A stretch of DNA of 64,000 nucleotides from Psychrosphaera saromensis. GTDB taxonomy: Bacteria; Pseudomonadota; Gammaproteobacteria; Enterobacterales; Alteromonadaceae. The DNA lies in assembly GCF_002954545.1 (NCBI RefSeq), contig NZ_MSCH01000003.1:186001-250000 (forward strand), read 5' to 3'. Every line of letters starts with the position of its first letter. Position 1 is the first letter of the stretch. The notes under the pieces were generated by a model. It saw nothing but the letters and a program-made list of their open reading frames with translations. It did no database searches and was not told the origin of the DNA. This document shows positions 36,995 to 46,103 of this stretch, piece by piece. Both the position numbers and the translations under genes were made by a program.

Positions 36995-39397
36995 TTAAAA
37001 GCTATAGGTAGCGGTTAATTTTGCGTTACGGCTTTCACCCGGTAAACCACCTAAGTACATAGCTTTGCTGTAATAAGTTTCATCCGTTAAGTTGCGTAAG
37101 TTAAGTTGGATATTCCACTCTTCACCTACATAACTAACTGCGCCACCTAAAACGGTATAAGCTTCAACAATTGCGTAGTCAACACCAAATGCAGACGCTG
37201 CAATAGAACGCTCACCTTCATGCGTTACACCAAGGCTAAATTTAATTGGACTTGGTAAAGCTTCAAACTTATAGCTATAACTTGTCCATAAACTAGCAAG
37301 GTTTTCTGCAAGACCTTTAGTTACTTCTTCATCCTGGCTAGCTGCGTAGCTGCCTGGAAGAGTTGCCGGTGTTTGGTATGTTGCATTAAAGTTCATTGTC
37401 CATTGGTCGTTAAACGCTAAGTTTAAATCAACTTCAACACCTTCTGTTTGGTCTTTCTCGTCGTAGTAATACTCAGTCACATCAAAGTTATCTACATCAT
37501 CATAAAGAGGATTTGAGTAGCGTAAGTTAGTACGACTTGTTTGGAAGAACACAACAGAGGCAAGTAAGTCTTCTTCAAATGCGGTAAAACGTGCACCTAA
37601 ATCAAAAGACTCAGACTCTGAATCTGGGCGGTTGTCGTCTTCACTTAAACTACCTAATACGCTGTATGCGGTTCTGCCTTTTGATGCATTTAAAAATGTG
37701 CTTAACTGCTCAATTGGTTGGTAATTTAAACCTAGGTTGTAAGTAAAACCACTGTCATCCGCATCTAATTCAGGGTTGCTGTCTGAAGTTTGGTTTTGAT
37801 ATGTTTGACTGATACTACTGTATGCGCCACCAACACGAGCGGTTAGTTCATCTGTAATATAAACCACTTCTTGTAAGCTTAAGCCCCACGCTGTGGCTGA
37901 CTTATCATATTTACTTCTTAGTGAAGGGTTATAATCTTCAAAAGTACCTGTAGGCCAGTTAGGATTACGGATATCTAAAATATAAGGAACTGCATCACTT
38001 CTAGTATCGTCAGCATCCCAAATTGAATATTGTTGGTAATCCATTTCACGGTTTTCATAGTTGGCACTTATTAAATGCTCACCGCTTATATCGCCGAATG
38101 TCCATGCGTTAGACAAATCAGCAAAGTATTGCCAAGTTGTTTCATTTGCTTCAATACTACGATATTCCTGACGACGAGCTGCATAAGGATACAATACATC
38201 GTCAATCACTAAAGGTGCTCTAGGATTAACATTAGTAGTTTCACCACGTTCCGTGAAGATATAATTATTTGCTGATGTTTGACGAATGTAATCTGTTGAA
38301 TAGCTTCGGTATTGTAATTGATGCGCTAATACCCAGTTATCTGTAATTTCAAGATCGTGACGAACTTTAAATCTAACTTCTTCACCTTGGTTTGGTGTAG
38401 AGATAGGTGAAATTAATGCAGTGTCACCTAACTCAATTGGCTGCCAACCGTCTGTACTACTTAAACTGTCAGCTAATTCTTCACGCTGAGCGTCAGTAAG
38501 TTGCAAGGCGTCTGCACTGATAGCAGTATCACCATTTGGTAAATCTGCTGCAGTAATACTTCCAGCTTCGGCATCAATTAGACTTAAATCAACTAAACGT
38601 ACAGGATGCCCAACAGAATCAATTTGCACAGCATCATCAACATAAGCGGCAGAGAAAAGTAATGAATTACCACTAGAGATGTTATGACTTAAAGAAGCGT
38701 AAAACTCTGAGCGTTCTGAGCTTAATCCACGGTAACCGTCAGATGTTTCATAATTAGCAACAATTCTATAAGCCGTGTCTTTAGTTAAACCAGCCGTTGC
38801 ATCAATCATTAAACCTTGGTTATTCCATTGCCCAGCAACTGCACGGATTTGATAAGCAGCTTCTTGTTGTGGTTTTTTCTCAATTAAATTGATAACACCA
38901 CCAGCAGCACCCATACCATAAAGCCCTGTTGCAGGACCTTTTAATACTTCAATACTCTCAACATTGGTCATTGTACGTGTTGGGTTATAACTATTTTCTA
39001 AGTCAGCTCCGCCATACATACCATCGTAAGCATAATTAACACCTAAACCACGAATAGCTAGATTATCACCAACACCATAGTTATTACCTGCTTGGCTTAA
39101 TCCACTTACATTACGTAAACTTTCTTGTAATGTTGCGCCAGACTGCTCTGTGAATAACAACTTGTCTACCACGACAATGGCTGCAGGCGTCTGCATTAAA
39201 TTCATATTAGATTTAGTCGCAGTTCCAGAATCAACAATAAGTTTATTATGTTTGCTATATACGCTTATTTTTTCAATTTCACCGTCTTTAGTTACTTTTG
39301 TAGTGTCTTCGTTTGCATAAGTTAGAGGTGAAGTTGTTGCCATTAACATGGTTACAGCAGCTGAAATCGGCCATGTAGGTTTAAGCTTGAAACGCAT
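36995..39397 (-). CDS. TonB-dependent siderophore receptor
   Basis: An 800-residue outer-membrane receptor. The signal peptide ends near YANED. A plug domain follows (about 60-180: TPAAIVVVDKLLFTEQSGATLQESLRNVSGL, then NVESIEVLKGPATGLYGMGAAGGVINLIEKKP), then a 22-strand-type barrel ending in the aromatic residue of ATYSF. It resembles ferrichrome/ferrioxamine-type receptors, but the siderophore cannot be told. A Fur-box-like site lies 56 bp upstream. It heads an operon with DUF3649, PepSY and DUF3325 genes, so import and iron release are probably coupled. No siderophore biosynthesis gene is present in the window. Confidence 0.94.
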   Translation of the reverse strand: MRFKLKPTWPISAAVTMLMATTSPLTYANEDTTKVTKDGEIEKISVYSKHNKLIVDSGTATKSNMNLMQTPAAIVVVDKLLFTEQSGATLQESLRNVSGLSQAGNNYGVGDNLAIRGLGVNYAYDGMYGGADLENSYNPTRTMTNVESIEVLKGPATGLYGMGAAGGVINLIEKKPQQEAAYQIRAVAGQWNNQGLMIDATAGLTKDTAYRIVANYETSDGYRGLSSERSEFYASLSHNISSGNSLLFSAAYVDDAVQIDSVGHPVRLVDLSLIDAEAGSITAADLPNGDTAISADALQLTDAQREELADSLSSTDGWQPIELGDTALISPISTPNQGEEVRFKVRHDLEITDNWVLAHQLQYRSYSTDYIRQTSANNYIFTERGETTNVNPRAPLVIDDVLYPYAARRQEYRSIEANETTWQYFADLSNAWTFGDISGEHLISANYENREMDYQQYSIWDADDTRSDAVPYILDIRNPNWPTGTFEDYNPSLRSKYDKSATAWGLSLQEVVYITDELTARVGGAYSSISQTYQNQTSDSNPELDADDSGFTYNLGLNYQPIEQLSTFLNASKGRTAYSVLGSLSEDDNRPDSESESFDLGARFTAFEEDLLASVVFFQTSRTNLRYSNPLYDDVDNFDVTEYYYDEKDQTEGVEVDLNLAFNDQWTMNFNATYQTPATLPGSYAASQDEEVTKGLAENLASLWTSYSYKFEALPSPIKFSLGVTHEGERSIAASAFGVDYAIVEAYTVLGGAVSYVGEEWNIQLNLRNLTDETYYSKAMYLGGLPGESRNAKLTATYSF

Positions 39398-39452
39398 TAG
39401 AGGATACCCTTATTAAATATGTGTGTTTTATATCTTTTCAATTTCGCGCAAT

Positions 39453-39471
39453 GATAATGATTCTCATTTGT
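39453..39471 (-). promoter_or_regulatory. Fur box upstream of the TonB receptor
   Basis: GATAATGATTCTCATTTGT matches 14 of 19 positions of the classical Fur consensus GATAATGATAATCATTATC, with the left nine bases perfect. It lies 56 bp before the receptor start, where promoter elements are expected, so the operon should be repressed when iron is plentiful. Confidence 0.85.
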
Positions 39472-39580
39472 TTTTCAAGTTTTAAATCACTATATTTTAA
39501 CTTGTGTATTAAGCCTGTAGGGTGATGCGGGATTATTATGAGTAAACTTAGTTGATAATTAGGTTGGTGAATGGCGTTAT

Positions 39581-39617
39581 AAAAAAAGCCCGTATTTAAA
39601 AATACGAGCCTTTTTTA
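39581..39617 (-). terminator. Rho-independent terminator after the DUF945 gene
   Basis: Arms GGCTCGTATTT and AAATACGGGC pair on the minus strand with one G-U, followed by seven T. It lies 46 bp past the DUF945 stop and isolates that gene from the Fur-controlled promoter. Confidence 0.85.
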
Positions 39618-39662
39618 ATCGCTAAAAATTGAAGCTAAACTTAAATCCCACTTAACATAAAG

Positions 39663-41087
39663 TTAGAAAAACAAAGGGATTTTTATACCATTTATATCTG
39701 CAACTTTGTCTTTAAGCGTAAATTCTGTGAAGTACTTTTCACCTTTAATTACTATAAAGCCTTGTCGCACTAGCATTTCCAGTATCGTAGAAATTTCCTG
39801 TTCAACCTGTCTGCTTATTTCCTCTCTAGATATATCTTGATTGATAACTTCAGAGTTATTCATAAGGCGTTGATTCATGGCGCTGTTCAAAAATAGATTT
39901 AAAACCTCAGCATCTAACTCAAGGCGACTATCCGCTATTAAATGACTGCCCCAAAAAGTCATATTATTAAGCTCAGTAGGTAATGTTCTTACATCAGAAA
40001 TTTTACTATTTAATTGAAGGTCAAAGCTTCCTTCTGGAATAGTTCCGGACAGTTTAGTTATATTTAACTCTGGATCAGGCGCCAATAATAAAAGAAGATT
40101 ATCTTCAACAAAACCATAGATTCGGTGAAGATTCATATCTTTATTTACTCCAGTTTTATCGTTAACAATGACATTGAGCCCATCAAAAAATTTGCTGTCC
40201 AAATTATTAAACTGAGTATTAAATTCAAAATCACTGGCTTGCCAATCATTAATACTTAACGCCTTAAATTGGTAATCCATGCCTGAGTTTAGAATTCTTG
40301 TCGTTTCATCTAAGTCCGACACTATCTCTGTTACAAGACCTTCAATAGATAAACTATATTGTTGACCTTTTACCGTAAATTCAGCCTGCGATGACTCTAC
40401 CGATACAGTTAGTAGTGAATCGTAGAAAGACGTGTTAGCTAACAGTGCAAAGATATTACGCGGGACCTGGAGGTCTGCGACAAGATTAATAGCTTCACCG
40501 TTGAAATCAGCGCCATAGTAAGAAATATTATTTAGCTCACTGTGATGAACTAACTGATTGCCAACGGTCTCGCCCTGCCCCAAATAGCCAGTTAAGCTAA
40601 TTCCGACACCCGATTTTGGAGCGTGAAATTCAAAGTTACTGATTTTTTCTTGATAAGACAAACCACCTAATACACCAACCTTCCCATCAAAGTAGTATAA
40701 AGGCGCGTCTTTTTCCCAGGTAAAATATTCTCTTAATGCTTCACCCGCCACTTCTAATTTTATATTAATTAAATTTAAGCCAGAGCCATTCACTAATCCG
40801 CTGTTAGTTGTAAAGTCGATGTCAAATTTCACAGTATTAAAATCGAAAGAGCTTCTTTCACCAATGAGATTCATTAACGCTTCTGGTGCTAGCTCAACCG
40901 CTATTTTTCCACGAGTAGAAAACCAGCCAGTTTGCATATCAGATAAGGAAGCTGAATAACCTGGAATATCATTTATTCCACCAACAACTGAGGTCAGTTG
41001 TTCTGCGGTTTTATAGGTAATGAGTTTAGCGGAGATAAGACCAAGTGCCGATAATACGATTGCACTTGATAGTATTAATTTTTTCAT
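39663..41087 (-). CDS. DUF945/YdgA-family exported protein
   Basis: A 474-residue protein with an N-terminal signal or anchor (MKKLILSSAIVLSALGLIS) and a long beta-rich body. The N-terminal pattern ...YSASLSDMQTGWFSTRGKIAVEL is that of DUF945 (E. coli YdgA/YihF), a periplasmic or inner-membrane family of unknown function. A TTG at 41102 opens a slightly longer frame, but AAGGG lies at good distance before the ATG at 41087, so I use that. It is a single-gene unit with its own terminator. Confidence 0.85.
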   Translation of the reverse strand: MKKLILSSAIVLSALGLISAKLITYKTAEQLTSVVGGINDIPGYSASLSDMQTGWFSTRGKIAVELAPEALMNLIGERSSFDFNTVKFDIDFTTNSGLVNGSGLNLINIKLEVAGEALREYFTWEKDAPLYYFDGKVGVLGGLSYQEKISNFEFHAPKSGVGISLTGYLGQGETVGNQLVHHSELNNISYYGADFNGEAINLVADLQVPRNIFALLANTSFYDSLLTVSVESSQAEFTVKGQQYSLSIEGLVTEIVSDLDETTRILNSGMDYQFKALSINDWQASDFEFNTQFNNLDSKFFDGLNVIVNDKTGVNKDMNLHRIYGFVEDNLLLLLAPDPELNITKLSGTIPEGSFDLQLNSKISDVRTLPTELNNMTFWGSHLIADSRLELDAEVLNLFLNSAMNQRLMNNSEVINQDISREEISRQVEQEISTILEMLVRQGFIVIKGEKYFTEFTLKDKVADINGIKIPLFF

Positions 41088-41192
41088 TCTGAATCCCTTC
41101 AAGACCCTGTATTTTTTTATTTTTCAGAGATTAACGTAAACAAGGTCGGTTTTATAGATTTGATTTAACTCTAACTTTTATTAATTCTGTAA

Positions 41193-42596
41193 TTAAATCT
41201 CTTCTGGAAACTCAATAACCTGAGACATGGCTTCTTCCCTGTTAGCCCTTATTGCCCTTGATTCATTGTACTGTCGAGCTTCAGCGGTTATATAAAATTC
41301 AGCATCACCATGTTTGTCTTTAACTACTTTTTCAATTTCTAATAGTTCCACATCAAAAAACTCTTTGCGGCTATTAACTAAGTTTAATCTTCTATCATTA
41401 AATTCATTGTGAAGTGATTTCTCAAGATCTGGTGCATTTTCGGTGTATATCATTGCATGAACATCAAATAGGAAAGGTACACTAGCATCTCCTAATTCTT
41501 TAACTCTATCTAGCGGCTCTAACCTTCTAGTCATACCTATTTTATAAACATTTTCGCCAAATGAACCAACATTAGATATGACATAAACATGACCTGCCTT
41601 AGTTTGTTCTGCCATTGATTTGGCACGTTCTGACTTCTCATGAGCTTCAGCCAATTCATTGTGTAATTTAGCTATTTGTTCTTCTAATTTAGATAATTTA
41701 TCGCCCGTAGATTTTTGCGCCTGTTTTGTAGCTTTATCTAATAAAGTCTGGAATTTCCCTTCTTCTTTAAGAGCCTCCTCCATGTCTTTTTCTAGCCTAG
41801 ACTCTTCACGCATCTGTTGTCTAATTTCAGCTTGTTCTTCTTTTTCTTGCTGTCTTTTTTCATGATATTCATGCGTTAGTTTTAACTCACTTATCTTTAA
41901 ATCTAAATACTCATCATTGATAAAAATCATATTAGATTCATTAAGTTTATTAATGGCGTCGAAAGCTTTATGAATGCGTTCAATCATTCGCTGAGCATTA
42001 TTCCATTTTACTTTACCAATAGCTGCATCACATTCATTATTGAAAGCTCTAGCGGTCATTCTAATATTTCTATTAGTCATAGTTCGACCTTTCACTTTAC
42101 TCCCTTCGACAGACCACTCGGTAGTACAAGTAATAGCAGCTTTATCTCCCACCATTATTTTTTGTTCAGCTTTAATCTCATTAATCTTTTCTTTATATAT
42201 CTCTGAATGATCAAATGAGAAACTTGGTTTATAGAACCCTAAATCTGCTAATTCAATAGTTTCATCATAAATTGCCGCTTCAGCCATTAAGTTGTCAAAA
42301 ATCTTCTTTTTTTGTTGATAGCTACTGCGTAAAGAATTTATATCGTTATTCTTTTTTGCTATTTCTTGATCAAGACTAGTAATTGTTTTTTCTCGATCGA
42401 AAACATCCGAATATTTGTCTTCAAATTCTTGCACTTTGTTTTGTAATTGAGATTTAACTTTGATTTCGGTAAGTAAATTAGACTTGAGTAATCCAATATT
42501 TTTCCGTAGACGAAAAACAATAATGGTAATTATGATTAAAAAAATTACAGCGAATATTAGTGCTAATTTATAGGTTGCAGGGTTTAACGAAAACAT
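41193..42596 (-). CDS. Membrane-anchored DUF4041/T5orf172 (GIY-YIG-like) protein
   Basis: About 467 residues. One membrane helix at the N-terminus (about 7-28) is followed by coiled coil (about 30-90), a DUF4041-like domain (about 130-230), a second highly charged coiled coil (about 235-325, KRQQEKEEQAEIRQQMREES) and a T5orf172/Mug113 domain (about 330-420: YVISNVGSFGENVYKIGMTRR, then LEKSLHNEFNDRR and KEFFDV). That last domain is related to GIY-YIG nucleases and is common in phage and mobile DNA. The start at 42596 is chosen because AAGGA lies 5 bases before it. A yafN-yafO pair lies just upstream on the same strand. The function is unknown. Confidence 0.8.
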   Translation of the reverse strand: MFSLNPATYKLALIFAVIFLIIITIIVFRLRKNIGLLKSNLLTEIKVKSQLQNKVQEFEDKYSDVFDREKTITSLDQEIAKKNNDINSLRSSYQQKKKIFDNLMAEAAIYDETIELADLGFYKPSFSFDHSEIYKEKINEIKAEQKIMVGDKAAITCTTEWSVEGSKVKGRTMTNRNIRMTARAFNNECDAAIGKVKWNNAQRMIERIHKAFDAINKLNESNMIFINDEYLDLKISELKLTHEYHEKRQQEKEEQAEIRQQMREESRLEKDMEEALKEEGKFQTLLDKATKQAQKSTGDKLSKLEEQIAKLHNELAEAHEKSERAKSMAEQTKAGHVYVISNVGSFGENVYKIGMTRRLEPLDRVKELGDASVPFLFDVHAMIYTENAPDLEKSLHNEFNDRRLNLVNSRKEFFDVELLEIEKVVKDKHGDAEFYITAEARQYNESRAIRANREEAMSQVIEFPEEI

Positions 42597-42704
42597 AACC
42601 ATCCTTGATATTGTATTAATTACTTTATGTTAGAAGCTACTTGAAACATGTCAAAACATAAAGTGCTAAACCTAAAGTTAACGTACCTTATCTATTAATT
42701 CCTT

Positions 42705-43100
42705 CTAATATTTATCTCTAAAGAGTTTCGCCATTAGTCCTAATTTATACATTATATCTCGCGACCTAGCTTGCGCATGCCCGTCAGGAGACAAAATCGT
42801 CATCAGTAAATAATCAACGTCACTTGATGCACCTTGGCAGTAAACTAGGTGAATATCACTAGTTCTATGAAATTGAATTTTATGCAAAGGAAGAGGATTA
42901 TCATCACTGCCCAAATGAATATGTTGAACATCTTCTGACTTAACTATTGGCATTGTATTAGGATGATCGTACGGAACGTCCCTACCAAAGTTGTAAGGCA
43001 CAACGCCTGTACTTTTATAGGACTTAAAGTCCTTAACTAAAGACTCTAATTCATCCGTTGATAATACGCTCTGTATTAATCGACTTTTAAAAACTCGCAT
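42705..43100 (-). CDS. yafO: Type II toxin YafO (mRNA interferase)
   Basis: A 131-residue toxin. YafO of E. coli cleaves mRNA in a ribosome-dependent way. The match runs the full length: MRVFKSRLIQ, FKSYKSTGVVPYNFGRDVPYD, HIHLG...NPLPLHKIQFHRTSDIHLVYCQGA and the C-terminal MYKLGLMAKLFRDKY. A GTG at 43103 could add one residue, but the ATG at 43100 overlaps the antitoxin stop as TGATG, the usual coupling. The gene looks intact. Confidence 0.93.
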   Translation of the reverse strand: MRVFKSRLIQSVLSTDELESLVKDFKSYKSTGVVPYNFGRDVPYDHPNTMPIVKSEDVQHIHLGSDDNPLPLHKIQFHRTSDIHLVYCQGASSDVDYLLMTILSPDGHAQARSRDIMYKLGLMAKLFRDKY

Positions 43101-43387
43101 CACTCTTCAAAGTCACCTAACTCTTGCTCAGAAGCTGCAAGTAATTGCTCAGCACCTAAAGATGCAATAGTCGCTAAACGTGAACTTGATGGACGAAACT
43201 GAGACATTTGTGATTTAGACTCTAATAACATAACCATCTGCTCATAAAGCGCTGCACTTACCATATAACCGGCCGTTTTATTGTTAGACAATACAGCCAC
43301 AGGCTCATCTATAAAATAATCTGTTGGTTTTTTTCTTAACTCTGAAACTGAGACCGTCTTTTCAGCCAATATCGATTGAATAGCCAT
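43100..43387 (-). CDS. yafN: Antitoxin YafN
   Basis: A 95-residue Phd/YefM-type antitoxin: MAIQSILAEKTVSVSELRKKPTDYFIDEPVAVLSNNKTAGYMVSAALYEQM is the DNA-binding and dimerisation half, and the rest, with FRPSSSRLATI, should wrap and neutralise YafO. It comes first in the operon and shares the TGATG junction with yafO. AGGTGA precedes the ATG. In E. coli this pair is in the dinB operon; here it stands alone with its own promoter. Confidence 0.93.
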   Translation of the reverse strand: MAIQSILAEKTVSVSELRKKPTDYFIDEPVAVLSNNKTAGYMVSAALYEQMVMLLESKSQMSQFRPSSSRLATIASLGAEQLLAASEQELGDFEE

Positions 43388-43431
43388 ACATCACCTCATA
43401 TTTGAATACACACTTAAAACAACTTAATTAT

Positions 43432-43447
43432 GTACCAAATTTTGTAC
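43432..43447 (-). promoter_or_regulatory. Probable YafN operator and promoter
   Basis: GTACCAAATTTTGTAC is a near-perfect palindrome (7 of 8 positions per half). On the minus strand it sits between a TTGTAA (-35-like) and a CATAAT (-10-like) with 16 bases between, about 45 bp before yafN. Antitoxin binding here would block the promoter. This is inferred. Confidence 0.5.
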
Positions 43448-43509
43448 TTTACAACTTAATTTTAGTTAAAGTCTTAAGTTGATTGATAAATTCATGAAGC
43501 TTCACATAC

Positions 43510-43540
43510 AAAAAAGGCCAGAGACAATGTCACTGACCTT
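43510..43540 (-). terminator. Rho-independent terminator of pepB
   Basis: Imperfect hairpin, arms AAGGTCAGTGAC and GTCTCTGGCCTT around an ATT loop, then six T on the minus strand, 60 bp past the pepB stop and before the yafN promoter. Confidence 0.8.
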
Positions 43541-43599
43541 AGATAAGTTGTTAACCTATTAAATTGGAAGCTTATTTAATAAAGCGCCAATATTAACAA

Positions 43600-44889
43600 T
43601 TAATCATCTAACAATATTCTTGCAATAGTACGTACGCCCATACCTGTTGCTCCGGCTGAGTATTTTCCATTGCCTGCAGGGTTGAATGCGCCTGCTAAGT
43701 CAAAGTGTAACCAGTTTTGACCTTCGTTAGACACAAAGCGTGATAAGAAGCCTGCTGCGTTTGAAGCTCCACCTTGACCACCACCTTTTTGTGCTCGGCT
43801 GTTTGCCGTATCTGCATACGGTGACGGACACGCTTTTTGATGGAATTTCTCTAATGGTAATGCCCACGCGCCTTCAAACTCTAATTCAGCAGCTTGTAAG
43901 CCTTGTGCAACAAATGGTTTGTCTAAACCAAATACCGCATTGTAATCACTACCAACCGCCATCATAGCGGCACCAGTTAGCGTCGCTGCGTTAATAACAC
44001 GTTGTGCTTTTAACTCGCCTGCGTGTAATAAACCGTCTGCCAATACAACTCGGCCTTCTGCATCTGTATTTACAATCTCAACCGTTGTGCCATTTTTATA
44101 AGTTAAAATGTCACCTAGTTTATAAGCGTTACCGCCAATAAGGTTTTCTGCACAACATAAAATAAGTTTAACGCGTTTATTAAGACCACGAGAAATAGCT
44201 AATGCAAGTGCAGCGGTTACTGTTGCTGCTCCGCCCATATCGCATTTCATGCTCAACATGCCTTCGGACGCTTTAATCGAATAACCACCACTGTCGAAGG
44301 TTATGCCTTTACCAACTAGTGCTGTTGAAATTGGTGCATTTTTATCTTTCGTTGGATTGTAATCTAACGTCAACATCACTGGCGGATGAATACTAGCGCG
44401 GCCAACTGAATGCAGTCCAACCCAGCCATTTTCCAATAAGTCATCACCCATTACGATTTCGTGAGTCACGCAATCTGGCGCTAATTCTGTAATAAGGTTT
44501 ATTGCGCTGTTAGCTAATGCTAATGGATACATATCTTGTGGAGATTGATTGGTAACATTTTTTGACCAATCAAACGCTAGTTTACGATTGTTTAATTCAG
44601 TCGTATCACCTTCAGCCCAAACAACCGTTTGGCCACCTTTGGCTGTTGTAAAACCAAGATAGAAACTCCATTGTTGTTCTATGTCCCACGCTTTCGTCAG
44701 TGCTACCGCATTAACACCTAAAGATTGAATTTGGCGAGCCGACGTTTGGATAGTTGATAATTGGGATTTGTAATCTGTATCCGTTAGATGAATTACCTGA
44801 CCTTCGGCATTCATACTAATTGAATTATTTGTCCCCCATTGTGCTGGTGCAGCTTGTTTTGAAACGGTTACGTTTAGGATATCTGACAT
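43600..44889 (-). CDS. pepB: Peptidase B, leucyl aminopeptidase family M17
   Basis: A cytoplasmic zinc/manganese aminopeptidase of 429 residues, the same length as E. coli PepB (427) and shorter than PepA. The metal and active-site motifs are GKGITFDSGGYSIK (193-206), KCDMGGAA and NTDAEGRVVLADGL (274-287), with DAATLTGA-like INAATLTGA next. PepB trims N-terminal residues in peptide turnover. GAGAG precedes the ATG, and it has its own terminator. In E. coli pepB follows the isc cluster; here it does not. Confidence 0.95.
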   Translation of the reverse strand: MSDILNVTVSKQAAPAQWGTNNSISMNAEGQVIHLTDTDYKSQLSTIQTSARQIQSLGVNAVALTKAWDIEQQWSFYLGFTTAKGGQTVVWAEGDTTELNNRKLAFDWSKNVTNQSPQDMYPLALANSAINLITELAPDCVTHEIVMGDDLLENGWVGLHSVGRASIHPPVMLTLDYNPTKDKNAPISTALVGKGITFDSGGYSIKASEGMLSMKCDMGGAATVTAALALAISRGLNKRVKLILCCAENLIGGNAYKLGDILTYKNGTTVEIVNTDAEGRVVLADGLLHAGELKAQRVINAATLTGAAMMAVGSDYNAVFGLDKPFVAQGLQAAELEFEGAWALPLEKFHQKACPSPYADTANSRAQKGGGQGGASNAAGFLSRFVSNEGQNWLHFDLAGAFNPAGNGKYSAGATGMGVRTIARILLDD

Positions 44890-45108
44890 GGGTTACTCTC
44901 ATCTGTTGATTAATTGCCTCTATAATAGAAAATTAATTGGCATTAGTCAGTTTATTCCTTGTTTTATCATTCAGATAGTTATTGAATTCTTGTACAAAAA
45001 AAGCGACATTCGCAAATTGAACGATTAAATAGCAAATAAAAACACTTAATCGCCCAATGATATGACGTCTCAATATAAATTTAATAATAGATCCAAAGGA
45101 AAATAACC

Positions 45109-46050
45109 ATGGCTGGAGCAAGTTTTTTTGCATTGTTTGATGATATCGCCCTCATTTTAGATGACGTGGCTGCAATGACAAAAGTGGCAGCAAAGAAAAC
45201 CGCTGGCGTATTGGGTGATGACTTAGCCGTTAATGCCGAGCAAGTCTCTGGCGTTAAAGCCAACAGAGAGTTGCCGGTTGTTTGGGCTGTAGCAAAAGGA
45301 TCTTTTTTTAACAAAGCCTTGTTAGTGCCCGCCGCTATATTAATTAGTATTTTTGCTAACTGGTTAATTGTGCCGTTATTGATCATGGGTGGTTTGTTTT
45401 TGTCTTTTGAAGGCGCAGAAAAAATCATAGAAATGATGACTCATAAAACAAATAAAGCAGAAAAACATGAAGCTTTGGTGTCAGCTTTAAATGAGCCTGA
45501 AGTGGATATAGTCCAGTTTGAAAAAGACAAAATAAAAGGCGCAATAAGAACCGACTTTGTTTTATCCGCCGAGATAATCATTATTGCTCTTGGCACGGTT
45601 GCCAATAAAACGTTAATGGATCAAGTATTGGTATTGTCAGTAATCGCAATTGTAATGACCACTGGCGTTTACGGACTTGTTGCTCTTATTGTAAGAATGG
45701 ATGATGTTGGTTTAGCTTGGCAGTCGCTAAAGCCGAGTAACTTATTTAACAAATTACGCAATAAAATAGGCTCAGGCTTATTAATGTTTGCACCAAGATT
45801 AATGCAAAGTTTAAGTTGGATTGGCTTGGTTGCTATGTTCTTGGTTGGTGGCGGCATGCTAACGCACAATATGGCTTGGTTGCATCATATCTCTGATTTT
45901 GTTTTGGGATTCTTACCCGTAGGCAGTAGCGTAACTCATACGATTGTTAGTGTTTTATTAGATGGTAGTTACGGTATTATTGCCGGCTTATTAGTAGCGG
46001 GTTTGTTACATCTGTTGGCACACATTTTACCTGCAAAAACAAAAGCGTAA
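45109..46050 (+). CDS. DUF808/YedI-family inner-membrane protein
   Basis: A 313-residue protein starting MAGASFFALFDDIALILDDVAAMTKVAAKKTAGVLGDDLAVNA, a hallmark of DUF808 (E. coli YedI), with about six membrane segments in the rest. The function is unknown. AAAGGA precedes the ATG. It is upstream of sfsA on the same strand, 53 bp apart. Confidence 0.92.
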   Translation: MAGASFFALFDDIALILDDVAAMTKVAAKKTAGVLGDDLAVNAEQVSGVKANRELPVVWAVAKGSFFNKALLVPAAILISIFANWLIVPLLIMGGLFLSFEGAEKIIEMMTHKTNKAEKHEALVSALNEPEVDIVQFEKDKIKGAIRTDFVLSAEIIIIALGTVANKTLMDQVLVLSVIAIVMTTGVYGLVALIVRMDDVGLAWQSLKPSNLFNKLRNKIGSGLLMFAPRLMQSLSWIGLVAMFLVGGGMLTHNMAWLHHISDFVLGFLPVGSSVTHTIVSVLLDGSYGIIAGLLVAGLLHLLAHILPAKTKA

Positions 46051-46103
46051 CGGTTATATGCAGAATTATTTTATGAGACACTATTTTATGAAAGGTGGCT
46101 TTT

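Noticed and set aside
44933-45428. Small minus-strand frames around the start of the yedI-like gene.
   Set aside because: They are antisense to or overlap a well-supported DUF808 gene and its promoter, with no sign of coding.
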